A DNA stretch of 64,000 nt, taken from NCBI GenBank assembly GCA_030147635.1, contig JASBUZ010000025.1, positions 1 through 64,000 on the forward strand, given 5' to 3'. The position numbers and the translations under genes were made by a program. The notes beneath the pieces were generated by a model. That model worked only from the letters and a program-made list of their open reading frames with translations, was not told the origin of the DNA and made no database searches. Below are positions 44,696-55,040 of this stretch, one piece after another. This DNA is from Gammaproteobacteria bacterium (lineage in GTDB: Bacteria; Pseudomonadota; Gammaproteobacteria; Legionellales; Legionellaceae). Position 1 is the first letter of the stretch. Every line of letters begins with the position of its first letter.

Positions 44696-46087
44696 ATGGA
44701 CCTGTTTCGTAAGAAAGCACCACATGCTTCATCAGATGGATTGGAACTTCAGCGATGCTTATCTGGCTTTGATCTAACACTGCTTGGAATCGGGGCTGTC
44801 ATTGGCGCGGGAGTTTTTGTTTTAACGGGAGTAGTTGCTGCAACTCAAGCGGGCCCCGCTATTGTTTTTTCCTACGTTTTAGCAGGTCTTGCCTGCGTTT
44901 TTTCCGCGCTTTCTTATGCAGAGCTTGCGGCAATGATAGGGGGATGTGGTAGTGCCTACGGTTATGCTTATACCGGTTTTGGAGAGCTGCTTGCCTGGAT
45001 TGTTGGTTGGGATTTGCTTTTAGAATATACGGTGTCTGTGTCAGCCGTGTCTGTGGGGTGGAGTGCCTATGTTGGAGATGTGTTTTCGAGTCTTGCCTTA
45101 CACTTCCCAAAAACTTTGTTGCATGGCCCGAGTGAAGGGGGGATTGTCAATATTATGGCCCTGATGATTATTTTCTCTCTCACAGGACTCCTAAGTATTG
45201 GAATGCGCTCTAGTGCCCGCTTTAATCATATTATGGTGTCTATTAAGCTTTTGGTAATCACGCTTGTGGTGGTAGTGACAGGGCTTGCATTTCGGCATGA
45301 AAACTGGGTGCCGTTTGCACCGTTTGGCTTTTCTGGCGTTGTTGAAGGCGCATCCTTGATTTTTTTCGCGTACGTTGGGTTTGATGCAGTTGCAACAACC
45401 GCTGAGGAAGTGATTAACCCGCAACGAAATCTACCTATAGGAATCGTTGGTTCATTATTTGTTTGCACGGCTATCTATATCATTGTGTCTGCTTGTTTAA
45501 CCGGAGCAGTGTCCTATAGGCTCTTGAATGTAGCTTCTCCAATTAGCCATGCTTTACTTTTACTTGGGCGCCCAGCGATAGCGGGTATTGTTGGCGTCGG
45601 GGCTATTGCTGGCCTGACAACTGTGATGCTGGTGCTTTTTTATGGATTGAGCCGAGTATTTTTAGCGATGGCACGAGATGGTTTATTACCACGCTATTTT
45701 TCAAAGCTGCATCCTACAACACGAACACCGGTTCGGATTCTTGTAACGTGTGGTATTGCGATGGCCTTAATTGCCGGCTGGGTACCGATTGGTGAGCTCG
45801 CTGAGCTTGTGAATGTTGGCACTTTGTTTGCTTTTATCATTGTCTGCGGTGGGGTAATTATACTACGTTATACGCAGCCGGATGCCGAGCGTCCCTTTAA
45901 AACGCCTGCTTCTCCTTTAATACCAGCACTTGGTATTTTAAGCTGTCTTTACTTAATGGTTAACCTGCCTTGGGTGACTTTGCTTCGATTTGTAGTTTGG
46001 ATGGCGATAGGGATGGTGGTTTATTTTGGATTTAGCCGCTCAAATAGCTCGTTGTCGCCTAAGCATATACCTCTTGAAGATGTTTAG
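44696..46087 (+). CDS. APC-family amino acid permease
   Basis: Inner-membrane transporter with about 12 hydrophobic segments over 463 aa. The helix 1 motif LTLLGIGAVIGAGVFVLTG is of the amino acid/polyamine/organocation superfamily. Other typical stretches are YAYTGFGELLAWIVGWDLLLEY, FFAYVGFDAVATTAEEVINPQR and GLTTVMLVLFYGLSRVFLAMARDGLLP, which recall the cationic amino acid transporter subgroup. The specific substrate is not evident. The start at 44696 (MDLFRKK) is chosen for its position close to the first helix; ATGs at 44678 and 44648 are alternatives. It converges on pit with a 4-bp overlap. Confidence 0.85.
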   Translation: MDLFRKKAPHASSDGLELQRCLSGFDLTLLGIGAVIGAGVFVLTGVVAATQAGPAIVFSYVLAGLACVFSALSYAELAAMIGGCGSAYGYAYTGFGELLAWIVGWDLLLEYTVSVSAVSVGWSAYVGDVFSSLALHFPKTLLHGPSEGGIVNIMALMIIFSLTGLLSIGMRSSARFNHIMVSIKLLVITLVVVVTGLAFRHENWVPFAPFGFSGVVEGASLIFFAYVGFDAVATTAEEVINPQRNLPIGIVGSLFVCTAIYIIVSACLTGAVSYRLLNVASPISHALLLLGRPAIAGIVGVGAIAGLTTVMLVLFYGLSRVFLAMARDGLLPRYFSKLHPTTRTPVRILVTCGIAMALIAGWVPIGELAELVNVGTLFAFIIVCGGVIILRYTQPDAERPFKTPASPLIPALGILSCLYLMVNLPWVTLLRFVVWMAIGMVVYFGFSRSNSSLSPKHIPLEDV

Positions 46088-47076
46088 ATTAAAAATAAAC
46101 TCATAATGCCTGCTGCGACAAGTCCTGCTGCGGGCAGGGTGAGGAGCCAGGCGATACAAATTCGTTTGACCATGCCCCAATGGGTGCCGCCTTCTGTATT
46201 TGAGAAGCCAACACCGGCTATTGAGCCTGTGACTGTTTGCGTGGTTGAAACAGGAATACCGCCTTCGGTAGAGGCAAGAATCACGGCTGCGGCGCCAGTT
46301 TCAGCAGCACAACCCCGCATGGTATTGAGGTGTGTGATGCACGAGCCCATTGTATGAACGATGCGCCATCCTCCAAATAAGGTCCCAAGACTTATCATCA
46401 GATAACAAGAAATCACTACCCAAAATGGCACATGAAAAGGGCCCTCTAGCCATGAGGCAGACATCAAAAGTGCGGTGATAATGCCCATGGTTTTTTGAGC
46501 ATCATTACTACCATGAGCAAGGCTTAGTAGAGCTGATGAAGTGAGTTGTAAGCGCTTAAACCAACGATTGAGCTCTTCCTCTTGATTAGACTTGAAGAGA
46601 TGCTTGAGTAAGACACCGATAAGTGCGCCGGCAACGAGCCCTAAAAGCGGTGTGACGAAAATACCAAACCCAACTTTAATGAAACCAGCACTTTGTAGGC
46701 TACCCAATCCCCCTTGTGTGATACCAGCACCTGCAAGTCCGCCAATGAGTGCATGTGATGAACTGGAGGGAAGTCCAAAATACCAGGTAATGAGGTTCCA
46801 GCTGATGGCTCCGATAAGCGCCGAGAAAATTAAGTTTGGGGTGACAGTATTGGGGGCAATGATGCCTTTTCCGATGGTTTTTGCAACCATCAAGCTGAAA
46901 AAAGCGAAAGCAATAAAATTAAAAAAGGCTGCCCATAAGACCGCTTGCTTTGGGGTGAGGACCCCTGTTGTGACAATGGTTGCAATGGAGTTTCCGGCAT
47001 CATGAAAGCCGTTAATAAAATCGAACATGTACGCTAGAGCAATAATACCTACAATAAAGAGGGTGCTTGGTTCCAT
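46084..47076 (-). CDS. pit: Low-affinity inorganic phosphate transporter (PiT family)
   Basis: A membrane symporter of 330 aa with about ten helices. The two inverted-repeat signatures of the family are visible: FDFINGFHDAGNSIATIVTT near residue 20 and LSLAHGSNDAQKTMGII near residue 186. It also has GLPSSSSHALIGGLAGAG and a matching VSTTQTVTGSIAGVGF. No PhoU-like DUF47 partner gene is adjacent, although one often accompanies pit. It probably moves phosphate (or metal phosphate) with protons. It is downstream of coq7 by 16 bp on the same strand. Confidence 0.93.
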   Translation of the reverse strand: MEPSTLFIVGIIALAYMFDFINGFHDAGNSIATIVTTGVLTPKQAVLWAAFFNFIAFAFFSLMVAKTIGKGIIAPNTVTPNLIFSALIGAISWNLITWYFGLPSSSSHALIGGLAGAGITQGGLGSLQSAGFIKVGFGIFVTPLLGLVAGALIGVLLKHLFKSNQEEELNRWFKRLQLTSSALLSLAHGSNDAQKTMGIITALLMSASWLEGPFHVPFWVVISCYLMISLGTLFGGWRIVHTMGSCITHLNTMRGCAAETGAAAVILASTEGGIPVSTTQTVTGSIAGVGFSNTEGGTHWGMVKRICIAWLLTLPAAGLVAAGIMSLFLI

Positions 47077-47092
47077 GGCACGCTATCCTCGT

Positions 47093-47734
47093 TTAGAGGT
47101 GATAACTGCTTTGGGTCAATAACTTTGATATAGCACACATTAGTTGACGAATCAAAAAAGGGAGTTCAGCAGCCCCCGCATCTTGCGCAAGCTTTGCATG
47201 TGCAATTTCGTCGATTTTCATTTGATTGAGTACAGCACTACTTTTTTGATCAGAAGGGGGTAAGTGGTTTAAATGGCGCTCTAGGTGAGCTGTGACTTGT
47301 CTCTCGGTTTCAGCGACAAAACCAAGGCTCCATTTATCGCCAATAAGTCCGGCAAAGGCTCCAATGAACCAAGAGCCTGCGTACCAAAAAGGGTTTAGAA
47401 TACTGGGTTTACTCTGTAGTTCTTCGAGTCTGGTCTCGCACCAAGCTAGATGATCAATTTCTTCGACTGCCGCTTCATTCATTTGATCGCGTACAGTCTC
47501 AAGTTTTGCAGTCATGGCTTGTCCGCGGTAAAGCGCTTGGGCACAGACTTCGCCGGCATGATTTACGCGCATGAGGCCTGCTGCATGTTTTTTTTCTGAC
47601 GCACTGAGCTCGGCTTCGGGCACATCTGTGGCTGGGCTTTCGCGCTCACACTGACGTTTTTTGGGGTATCTGACTGTACGCAACGCACCATCAACTTCGA
47701 TGAGGAAACGGTCAAGAAAGCTAAATCTTCGCAT
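47093..47734 (-). CDS. coq7: 3-demethoxyubiquinol 3-hydroxylase Coq7
   Basis: Di-iron monooxygenase that adds the last hydroxyl in ubiquinone synthesis. The 213-aa protein has the iron-ligand helices RVNHAGEVCAQALYRGQ, EEIDHLAWCETRLEEL, FVAETERQVTAHLE and KIDEIAHAKLA, each with the expected Glu/His. Its presence instead of UbiF fits Legionella- and Pseudomonas-type pathways. It is transcribed away from pepP-ubiH-ubiI, the other ubiquinone genes on the opposite strand 81 bp away. Confidence 0.95.
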   Translation of the reverse strand: MRRFSFLDRFLIEVDGALRTVRYPKKRQCERESPATDVPEAELSASEKKHAAGLMRVNHAGEVCAQALYRGQAMTAKLETVRDQMNEAAVEEIDHLAWCETRLEELQSKPSILNPFWYAGSWFIGAFAGLIGDKWSLGFVAETERQVTAHLERHLNHLPPSDQKSSAVLNQMKIDEIAHAKLAQDAGAAELPFLIRQLMCAISKLLTQSSYHL

Positions 47735-47815
47735 GCTGGCATACTAGCAAGTTTGGGTTGGTTCAGCAAATCCGTTATGATTAAGGAAATTCGATCTACA
47801 TAGATATCCTAACTT

Positions 47816-49105
47816 ATGAACTATCAAGCGCGCAGGCATGCTTTAGCAAAACGTCTTCCTTCAAACTCACTTGCTATTATTCCTGCAGCCACAGAGAAGT
47901 TACGCAACGGAGATAGCCATTATCGGTTTCGGCAAGCCAGTGATTTTTATTATTTGAGTGGCTTTAATGAACCAGAAGCCACATTAGTGATTACGTCTGA
48001 TGGTGAAAGCATGCTATTCAATCGTCCTAAAAATCCCGTTGAAGAGCGCTGGGTCGGGGCGCGCTTAGGGCAGGAAGCTGCACTGACGACATTGGGCATA
48101 GATGCTGCTTTTTCAAATGAGGAACTGTATACACGTTTACCTGAGTTGGTGCTGGATAAACATGGCATTTATTATCCTATGGGGTGTGACGAAGCGCTTG
48201 AGGCGTGTCTGCATGAGGCGTGGCGTATTGCGAAAGGTAAAGCGCGTCGTGTGCAATCACCGCCCGAGGTATTCGCTAACCTCACACCGATTTTGGGCGA
48301 GATGCGACTGATTAAAGAAGATGCAGAAATTCAATGCATGAAGGAGGCGGCAAAAGTTTCTATTGCAGCGCATGAGCGGTTGATGCGCGTGTGCAAAGAT
48401 GCACAACATGAATATGAGCTTGAAGCAGAGTTTATTTATTTTCTCGGGCGCTCAGGTTGTCGTGATATGGCCTATGACGCCATTGTGGCAGGGGGCGCGC
48501 GAGCATGCACACTGCACTACACAGCAAACAATCAAGCATTGACACCAGGTGAGTTACTGTTGGTGGATGCCGGAGCTGAGGTTCGGCACTATGCAGCGGA
48601 TGTCACGAGAACGTACCCAATCAATGGCACATTTAGTACTGAGCAGCGTCTAATTTATGAGTTGGTTTGGCGAGCACAAAAGAAGGGCATGGATTGTGTG
48701 CAGCCAGATGTGCCTTGGGATGGCATCCAAAAGGCCGTGGTGCATGAGTTAACCACAGGCCTAGTTGAGCTTGGCCTTCTGAGTGGTGCTGTAGACGATT
48801 TGATTGCAGAGGGGGCTTACCAATTTTTTTATATGCATACTGCAAGCCACTGGCTCGGGCTTGATGTGCATGATGCGGGTGCGTACATGCAATCTGGTGC
48901 CCCTCGCTTACTGAAGCCTGGTATGACCCTAACGGTTGAGCCTGGCATTTATATTGCCAGTGATTGTGAGTTGGTGGATGAGAAATGGCGGGGAATCGGT
49001 GTTCGCATCGAAGATGATTTGCTTGTAACAGAAACGGGGCATGAGAATTTAACTGAGGCGCTGGTGGTCAGTCCGGATGATGTTGAGGGACTAGTACGTG
49101 GTTGA
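47816..49105 (+). CDS. pepP: Xaa-Pro aminopeptidase PepP
   Basis: Manganese metallopeptidase that removes N-terminal residues before proline. The 429-aa chain has the N-terminal creatinase-like domain (SDFYYLSGFNEPEA) and the pita-bread catalytic domain. Ligands are in LLLVDAGAE, YAADVTRTYP, HTASHWLGLDVHD, TVEPGIYI and GIGVRIEDDLLVT. The gene overlaps ubiH by 8 bp. The pepP-ubiH-ubiI order is the same as in E. coli. Confidence 0.95.
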   Translation: MNYQARRHALAKRLPSNSLAIIPAATEKLRNGDSHYRFRQASDFYYLSGFNEPEATLVITSDGESMLFNRPKNPVEERWVGARLGQEAALTTLGIDAAFSNEELYTRLPELVLDKHGIYYPMGCDEALEACLHEAWRIAKGKARRVQSPPEVFANLTPILGEMRLIKEDAEIQCMKEAAKVSIAAHERLMRVCKDAQHEYELEAEFIYFLGRSGCRDMAYDAIVAGGARACTLHYTANNQALTPGELLLVDAGAEVRHYAADVTRTYPINGTFSTEQRLIYELVWRAQKKGMDCVQPDVPWDGIQKAVVHELTTGLVELGLLSGAVDDLIAEGAYQFFYMHTASHWLGLDVHDAGAYMQSGAPRLLKPGMTLTVEPGIYIASDCELVDEKWRGIGVRIEDDLLVTETGHENLTEALVVSPDDVEGLVRG

Positions 49106-50312
49106 AGCAGCAGAAAAAATAACAAAGGTGGATATTCTCATTGTTGGGGGTGGTTTAATTGGCATGGCTTTAATGCATGCGTTAGTACCGCTTGGTGTCA
49201 AAGTGCATTTGGTCGAATCCAGAAGTCAAAAGCAAACGATGTTCCCCGATATTTTAGAAACCCGAAGTATTGCACTATCACCTGCCAGCATACGGATTTT
49301 GAAGCAACTGGGGGTATGGTCTTTTTTGGCATCGAGTGCTGAGGAGATTCACACCATCCATATTTCAGAAAAAAGTAAGCTGGGTCAGGCACGACTCAAT
49401 CGCACTAGTGAGTCTGAGCCACTGGGCGCGGTCGCGGAAATGCACCGGCTTGAGGAGGTGCTACAAGCACAGCTAAGCTCTGAAGCCATAAGCTTTGCAA
49501 CTCGGGTGACAGAGCTAGATGCTAAGCAAGGGCTTGTGACTCTTGAAACTGCGCATGGCAAGCAGCTGGTGCAAGCCAAGTGGATTTGCTCTGCCGATGG
49601 TGCAGACTCCTCTATTCGAAAGTTGATTGGGGCAGAAGCACGAAGTAAGACTTATCCTGAGCATGCAATTGCCACCAACATTGCTTTGTCTCGAGCACAT
49701 CATAATGTGGCATATGAGCGTTTTACATCTGATGGTCCTTTGGCGCTCTTACCCTTGAGTGGGCCGCATATGGCATTGGTTTGGACGCTTAAGCCAAGTG
49801 ATGCCGAGAGACTGAAGAATATGGATGAGTCAGCGTTTCTAAGTGCTTTACAACAAGCATTTGGCTATCGTGCAGGGAGGTTTAATGCAGTTGGACCTCG
49901 AATGACTTATCCATTGAGGCAAGTCATGATGCCTGAACAAGTGCATGGTCGCGTAGTGTTTCTTGGCAATGCTGCGCATACTTTACACCCTGTCGCAGGA
50001 CAGGGATTTAATTTAGGGCTTCGAGATGTTGCGATGCTTGCCGAGTGTGCGGCAAAGCGTGGACTTACAGAAGAGGCACTGAACCAGTATAAAGCACTCA
50101 GGCAATCCGATCAGAAAGTGATTACCACGGCAACAGATGGTTTAGTTTTTTTGTTTAAAAGCAAGCTACCAGGCCTTGGGCTTGCCCGGCGTATGGGGCT
50201 TGTTGCGCTAGATAATAGTGCTGTATTAAAAAACTTGGTGTTGCGACATGCCAGGGGATTTGGTGGCGTTGTGCCTGATTTGGTTTGTGGGATTCCCCTG
50301 GATGTGCGTTGA
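49098..50312 (+). CDS. ubiH: 2-octaprenyl-6-methoxyphenol hydroxylase UbiH
   Basis: FAD-dependent monooxygenase of ubiquinone synthesis. The dinucleotide fold is ILIVGGGLIGMALMHALVPLG (spread over residues 13-33). The second FAD motif GADSSIRKLIG lies near 170, and the third GNAAHTLHPVAGQGFNLGLRD near 295-315. The start is GTG at 49098 inside the pepP 3' end. Assignment as UbiH, not UbiF or UbiI, rests on its position after pepP and the VAGQGFNLGLRD form of the motif. The length is 404 aa. Confidence 0.9.
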   Translation: MVEAAEKITKVDILIVGGGLIGMALMHALVPLGVKVHLVESRSQKQTMFPDILETRSIALSPASIRILKQLGVWSFLASSAEEIHTIHISEKSKLGQARLNRTSESEPLGAVAEMHRLEEVLQAQLSSEAISFATRVTELDAKQGLVTLETAHGKQLVQAKWICSADGADSSIRKLIGAEARSKTYPEHAIATNIALSRAHHNVAYERFTSDGPLALLPLSGPHMALVWTLKPSDAERLKNMDESAFLSALQQAFGYRAGRFNAVGPRMTYPLRQVMMPEQVHGRVVFLGNAAHTLHPVAGQGFNLGLRDVAMLAECAAKRGLTEEALNQYKALRQSDQKVITTATDGLVFLFKSKLPGLGLARRMGLVALDNSAVLKNLVLRHARGFGGVVPDLVCGIPLDVR

Positions 50313-50323
50313 GAGGCTGTGCC

Positions 50324-51484
50324 GTGTCTGAACTTGTAGATGTTTTAATTGTTGGTGGTGGGGTGATTGGCTTGTCTTCAGCCATCGCCATGGCCGAGCG
50401 TAATTTTTCGGTGCTGGTTTTGGACGCGGGTGCATTGACAGTCGATGATGTAGCAAAGAGCGCTCGTGTTTATGCCATTAATGGCGCCTCAAAGGCGCTA
50501 TTGAAAAGGCTAGGTGTTTGGGAACTGTTGCCTAAAGATGCCTTATCACCTTATCAAGGCATGCATGTTTGGGATGAAGCAAACCACCTTGCCAAGCTTG
50601 AGTTTTGTGCGCGAGATTTAGCCTCTACCGAGCTTGGGTTTATCATTGAGGAGCACGAGCTCAAGACTGCTCTACTGAAGCGTGCATCTGTGATGGACAT
50701 CACATTAATCCCTCATGCACGGGTTTCAAGCTGTGCGGAAATAGAAGGTGGTGTACACATTACAACAGAAGACGGTCAGGTTCGAGCTGCTAAACTGTGT
50801 ATGATTGCAGATGGAGCTAATTCAAGCACCAGAGATTTATTAAAAGTACCTATGACTTCTTGGTCGTATCATCATGATGCCTTGGTTGCGACGGTTGAAA
50901 CTGAAAAACCGCATCAAAAAACAGCGTATCAAGTATTTCTTAAAGAGGGGCCGCTTGCTTTCTTACCTTTGCAAGACGAGCATCAGTGTTCCATTGTTTG
51001 GTCACATCCGCCGGAACGTATCAAAGCGTTAAAGGCGCTCGACAAGCAAGTATTCGAAGCGCAGTTAACTCAGGCATTTTCAGAGAAGCTTGGCTGTGTT
51101 AGTGTGGTGGGCGAGCGTATTTCTTTTCCACTTAGAATGCGGCATGTGAAGCAGTATGTAGGCGATAACTGGCTGCTGTTAGGGGATGCTGCACATACCA
51201 TTCACCCATTGGCAGGGCTTGGGTTGAACGTTGGGCTTGCTGATTTAAAGGCTTGGCTTGACTTGGTAGATAAGCAAGGTGTTTGGTCTAAGCGTACGCT
51301 TCAGGCTTATCAACGTGAACGTAAGCATGCTGTTTGGGGCATTATTGCTTTGATGCAGGGCATAAAGACGATGTTTGGTCTGTCTTTTGAGCCTTTGAGC
51401 TTTATGCGAGGGCTTGGCATGCGTATTTTAAACCAAACTTCATCCTTAAAGCGTATGTTGATGCGATATGCTGCGGGAGATTGA
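50324..51484 (+). CDS. ubiI: UbiH/UbiF/VisC-family FAD hydroxylase, UbiI-like
   Basis: Second FAD monooxygenase of the pathway, probably the C5 hydroxylase. Motifs are VLIVGGGVIGLSSAIAMAER, DGANSSTRDLL and GDAAHTIHPLAGLGLNVGLAD. The chosen GTG at 50324 follows GAGAGG and gives 386 aa; the open frame starts 13 codons earlier within ubiH. The position after ubiH matches ubiI (visC) of E. coli. Sequence alone does not separate it from UbiF, and Coq7 in the same window makes UbiF unnecessary. Confidence 0.85.
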   Translation: MSELVDVLIVGGGVIGLSSAIAMAERNFSVLVLDAGALTVDDVAKSARVYAINGASKALLKRLGVWELLPKDALSPYQGMHVWDEANHLAKLEFCARDLASTELGFIIEEHELKTALLKRASVMDITLIPHARVSSCAEIEGGVHITTEDGQVRAAKLCMIADGANSSTRDLLKVPMTSWSYHHDALVATVETEKPHQKTAYQVFLKEGPLAFLPLQDEHQCSIVWSHPPERIKALKALDKQVFEAQLTQAFSEKLGCVSVVGERISFPLRMRHVKQYVGDNWLLLGDAAHTIHPLAGLGLNVGLADLKAWLDLVDKQGVWSKRTLQAYQRERKHAVWGIIALMQGIKTMFGLSFEPLSFMRGLGMRILNQTSSLKRMLMRYAAGD

Positions 51485-51548
51485 TGTATATTACTATTTC
51501 AACTACTATCGGTGTTTCCAACCTTTTTAAAACAGAGCAAGTCTTTAT

Positions 51549-53765
51549 ATGGCCATAATGACAGAGCAAAAACCACTCACAGATTTTACTGAGAAAGCGT
51601 ATCTCGACTACTCCATGTATGTGATTTTGGACCGAGCCTTACCGCACCTGGCTGATGGGTTTAAGCCTGTGCAACGTCGTATTATTTATGCGATGTCGGA
51701 GCTTGGTTTAAAAGCTGCCTCCAAGCATAAGAAATCAGCACGAACGGTTGGGGATGTATTGGGTAAGTTTCACCCGCACGGGGATACTGCGTGTTACGAA
51801 GCCATGGTGTTAATGGCGCAGCCTTTTTCGTATCGTTACCCGTTTGTTGATGGTCAAGGGAACTGGGGTTCACCTGACGACCCTAAATCATTTGCTGCGA
51901 TGCGATATACAGAAGCGCGTTTGTCTCACTATGCTGAAGTATTACTTTCAGAGCTTCGTCAAGGGACAGTCACCTGGCTTGATAATTTTGATGCAACATT
52001 AAAAGAACCCGCTTTATTGCCCGCGCGGCTTCCTAATGTGTTACTGAATGGGGCGACCGGGATTGCGGTGGGTATGTCCTCTGATATTGTGCCGCATAAC
52101 TTAGTTGAAGTTGCTGATGCGTGTATTCACTTATTGGAAAAGCCAAAAGCAACGCTTGAAGATATTCTAGAGATTGTACCAGGTCCTGATTTTCCAACTG
52201 AAGCTGAGATTATTACGCCAAAAGTGGCATTGCAAAAGATGTATGCAGAAGGTTTTGGCTCTGTAAAAATGCGCGCGGTGTATAGTGTAGAGGACAATCA
52301 AGTGGTTATTACAGCGCTCCCATATCAAGTCTCTGGCGCGAAAGTAATTGAGCAGATTGCCGCGCAGATGCAGCAAAAAAAACTGCCTATGCTCGATGAT
52401 TTGAGAGATGAGTCTGATCACGAGCACCCTACGCGTTTGGTGATTATTCCACGCTCAAACCGTGTGGATTTAAATGGCATGATGTCTCACCTGTTTGCGA
52501 CGACTGATTTGGAACGTAGCTATCGAGTGAACTTTAACATGATTGGCTTAGATGGCATGCCGCGCGTTAAAAATTTACTGGGTATTCTAACTGAATGGTT
52601 ACACTTTCGAGTTGAAACGGTTCGAAGTCGCTTGCAGCATAGGCTTGATCAAGTATTAGATAGACTGCATGTACTAGAAGGGTTGCTGATTGCGTATTTG
52701 AATATTGATGAAGTGATTGCCATCATTCGAGAAGCAGACGACCCCAAACAAGCCTTGATGGATAAGTTTAATTTAAGTGAGCGTCAAGCAGATGCCATTT
52801 TAGAAATTAAGTTGCGCCACTTAGCCAAGCTCGAAGAAGAAAAAATAACGGCCGAGCGTGATGCACTGGCACGTGAGCGAGATAAACTCACACTCACCTT
52901 AGGCAGTGAGCGTCGTTTGAGAAGTTTGGTAAAAAATGAAATTACTGCGGATAAAAAACAGTTTGGAGATGAGCGGCGCTCGCCGATTGTTGAGCGAAAA
53001 GAAGCGCAAGCACTCAAGCAAACTGATATTCTGCCCAATGAGCCAATGACCGTTGTGCTGTCAGAAAAAGGCTGGATTCGAGCAGCTAAAGGCTTCGATG
53101 CCGATGGCAAGGCACTCAACTACAAAGCTGGAGATTCGTTCAAGGCGCAAGTGTCTGCTCGTAGCAATCAGCAGGTGATTTTTTTAGATAGTGAAGGAAA
53201 AGCCTATAGTCTTCCGGTGCATACTCTGCCTTCAGCACGTGGGCAGGGTGAGCCACTGACAGGAAAGCTAAATCCATCAGACGGTGCAACCTTTGTCGCT
53301 TTGCTTGCAGGTAAAGTGGAGCAGCAAGTTTTGTTGGCTAGTGATGCAGGTTATGGTTTTGTAACCAAAATTGAAGAGCTGTATGTGAAGAGTCGAAATG
53401 GCCGCGCCTGTTTAAAACTGCCAGCCAAAGCTTCTGTTTTGTCTCCTCGAGTGATTGTATCAAAAGAGGCAACCCATGTTGCTTGTGTCAGTAGTGCCGG
53501 ACACTTACTAATTTTTCTTTTGGCGGACTTACCTGAGTTGACTCGTGGTAAAGGGAATAAACTGATGCATTTAAAGGGAGATGAGCAAGTCGTCGATATG
53601 CAAGCGTTGACCCCAGAGGCCGAACTCACCGTATTTGCGGGTAAACGGCACTTTACCTTAAAACCGGCTGACTGGGCATCTTATGTGGGTGAGCGTGCGA
53701 GACGAGGCCATCTATTACCTCGTGGCCTTAGGCAAGTTTCGGCGCTCGGTCTTGATGGTGCGTAA
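51549..53765 (+). CDS. parC: DNA topoisomerase IV subunit A
   Basis: DNA-breaking subunit of topoisomerase IV, which unlinks daughter chromosomes. The 738-aa length and N-terminus ([20 protein letters not shown]) are ParC-like; GyrA would be longer with the GyrA box. The catalytic tyrosine is in [10 protein letters not shown]. The quinolone-region motif reads [13 protein letters not shown], with Thr where E. coli ParC has Ser80. The C-terminal beta-pinwheel is shortened and lies from about 490. Another in-frame ATG at 51558 is possible. parE is not in this window. Confidence 0.95.
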   Translation: MAIMTEQKPLTDFTEKAYLDYSMYVILDRALPHLADGFKPVQRRIIYAMSELGLKAASKHKKSARTVGDVLGKFHPHGDTACYEAMVLMAQPFSYRYPFVDGQGNWGSPDDPKSFAAMRYTEARLSHYAEVLLSELRQGTVTWLDNFDATLKEPALLPARLPNVLLNGATGIAVGMSSDIVPHNLVEVADACIHLLEKPKATLEDILEIVPGPDFPTEAEIITPKVALQKMYAEGFGSVKMRAVYSVEDNQVVITALPYQVSGAKVIEQIAAQMQQKKLPMLDDLRDESDHEHPTRLVIIPRSNRVDLNGMMSHLFATTDLERSYRVNFNMIGLDGMPRVKNLLGILTEWLHFRVETVRSRLQHRLDQVLDRLHVLEGLLIAYLNIDEVIAIIREADDPKQALMDKFNLSERQADAILEIKLRHLAKLEEEKITAERDALARERDKLTLTLGSERRLRSLVKNEITADKKQFGDERRSPIVERKEAQALKQTDILPNEPMTVVLSEKGWIRAAKGFDADGKALNYKAGDSFKAQVSARSNQQVIFLDSEGKAYSLPVHTLPSARGQGEPLTGKLNPSDGATFVALLAGKVEQQVLLASDAGYGFVTKIEELYVKSRNGRACLKLPAKASVLSPRVIVSKEATHVACVSSAGHLLIFLLADLPELTRGKGNKLMHLKGDEQVVDMQALTPEAELTVFAGKRHFTLKPADWASYVGERARRGHLLPRGLRQVSALGLDGA

Positions 53766-53768
53766 AAT

Positions 53769-54377
53769 TTACCTTGGTAAACTTGCGAGATAGTGGGCAA
53801 GGGCGTAGATATCGTCTTCGCTCATTTGCTCTGTAATGCGCTTCATGGTGTGGCTTGGATCGTTATCTCGCCCACCTGATTTAAAGGCTTTCAACTGATG
53901 GGTAATGTAGCCAATTTGTTGTCCCCTGAGCGCTGGAAACCCAGGAAGACCATTGCCCTTGGCATCTGCGCCGTGGCAGGCAGTGCAAGCTAAGATACTT
54001 TTACTTGGGTTGCCCGAGTGGTATAAAGCTTCCCCATCTTGATTTTTACGTCGTAAGTGATGGCTTCCGGGTGGGCGTGGCTGTTTTGCGTAGAAGTTGG
54101 CAAGATTACTGATGTCTTCATCGGTTAAGTGTAGAATGAAGGGGAGCATGGCTGGGTCCGCATGGCGAGTTTTTCCCGTTTTTAGGTCTTGTAATTGTTT
54201 TTTTAGGTAGTGGGTATCTTGTCCTGCTAGATGAGGCCAGAGTGGATTTAAGCTTTGACCATTTTGGCCATGACAAGCGGCACAAGGTGCGGATACGGCC
54301 TTGTCTACTAGATTGCTGCCCGAGGCATAACTGGATGAGCAGGCTAGTAAAAAAAGAAGTGCTTGGATGAACTGCAT
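53769..54377 (-). CDS. Cytochrome c4, dihaem
   Basis: Periplasmic electron carrier with two class I cytochrome domains. A signal peptide (MQFIQALLFLLACSSSYA) leads into the first haem motif CAACH (residues 32-36) and a second, CTACH, near residue 126. Distal methionines are in the DPAMLPFI and HTMKRITEQMSEDD segments. The 202-aa size is typical. The ATG at 54375-54377 is preferred over an upstream TTG. The cysteines need the cytochrome c maturation system, not present here. Divergent from engB, as in many gammaproteobacteria. Confidence 0.93.
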   Translation of the reverse strand: MQFIQALLFLLACSSSYASGSNLVDKAVSAPCAACHGQNGQSLNPLWPHLAGQDTHYLKKQLQDLKTGKTRHADPAMLPFILHLTDEDISNLANFYAKQPRPPGSHHLRRKNQDGEALYHSGNPSKSILACTACHGADAKGNGLPGFPALRGQQIGYITHQLKAFKSGGRDNDPSHTMKRITEQMSEDDIYALAHYLASLPR

Positions 54378-54437
54378 GGCATTTCTCAAATCAGATTGCT
54401 GCGGTATGATACATTATTTTCAAAGTGATAGGTATAA

Positions 54438-55040
54438 GTGATGCGTTATAGTGAGGCAAAGTTTTTAAAAAGTGCAGCAAAAGTTGATCAGCTCCCTAAA
54501 GATATTGGAGCGGAAGTTGCTTTTGCTGGGCGCTCTAACGCCGGAAAATCAAGTGCCATTAACTGTCTAACGGGTGTGAAACAACTGGCCCGAACTAGTA
54601 AAACACCAGGCCGAACACGTTTGATGAATTGCTTTGTGCTTGAGGATGAGGCGCATCGCTTAGTTGACCTGCCAGGCTATGGTTATGCCAAAGTGTCTCG
54701 TGCGATGCAAGAAGAGTGGCAGAAGCATTTGGCGCATTATTTTGAAGTGCGGCAAAGTTTGAAGGGTTTGGTTGTTCTGATGGACATTAGGCATCCCCTC
54801 ATGTCATTGGATAAGTCCATGGTAGACTGGGCGATTTTCAGTCACTTGCCGGTGCATGTGCTTTTGACTAAGGCCGATAAGCTGAGTCGTAGCCAAGCCA
54901 AAAGTACATTATTAAAAGTACAAAAGCAGTATGCCGATGAAAAGTTATTCAGTGCTCAAACGTTTTCTTCTTTGAAGCGTCAAGGTCTTCCTGAGCTTCA
55001 TCAAGTGCTTGACGGTTGGTTGCTTCAAGCTCATCTGTGA
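54438..55040 (+). CDS. engB: Ribosome biogenesis GTPase EngB (YihA/YsxC)
   Basis: TRAFAC-class GTPase needed for 50S assembly, 200 aa. G1 is [14 protein letters not shown] (about 30-43), G2 the threonine in [11 protein letters not shown]3 [12 protein letters not shown]4 LTKADKL and G5 the SAQTFSS region near residue 175. Length and motif spacing are typical. Its 3' end overlaps the opposite-strand hypothetical gene by 92 bp. Confidence 0.95.
   Translation: MMRYSEAKFLKSAAKVDQLPKDIGAEVAFAGRSNAGKSSAINCLTGVKQLARTSKTPGRTRLMNCFVLEDEAHRLVDLPGYGYAKVSRAMQEEWQKHLAHYFEVRQSLKGLVVLMDIRHPLMSLDKSMVDWAIFSHLPVHVLLTKADKLSRSQAKSTLLKVQKQYADEKLFSAQTFSSLKRQGLPELHQVLDGWLLQAHL

Noticed and set aside
53758-53781. 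TTTACC-TT-GGTAAA repeat at the parC/cytochrome c4 junction
   Set aside because: Six-bp arms with a 2-bp loop and no T tract; too weak to call a terminator.
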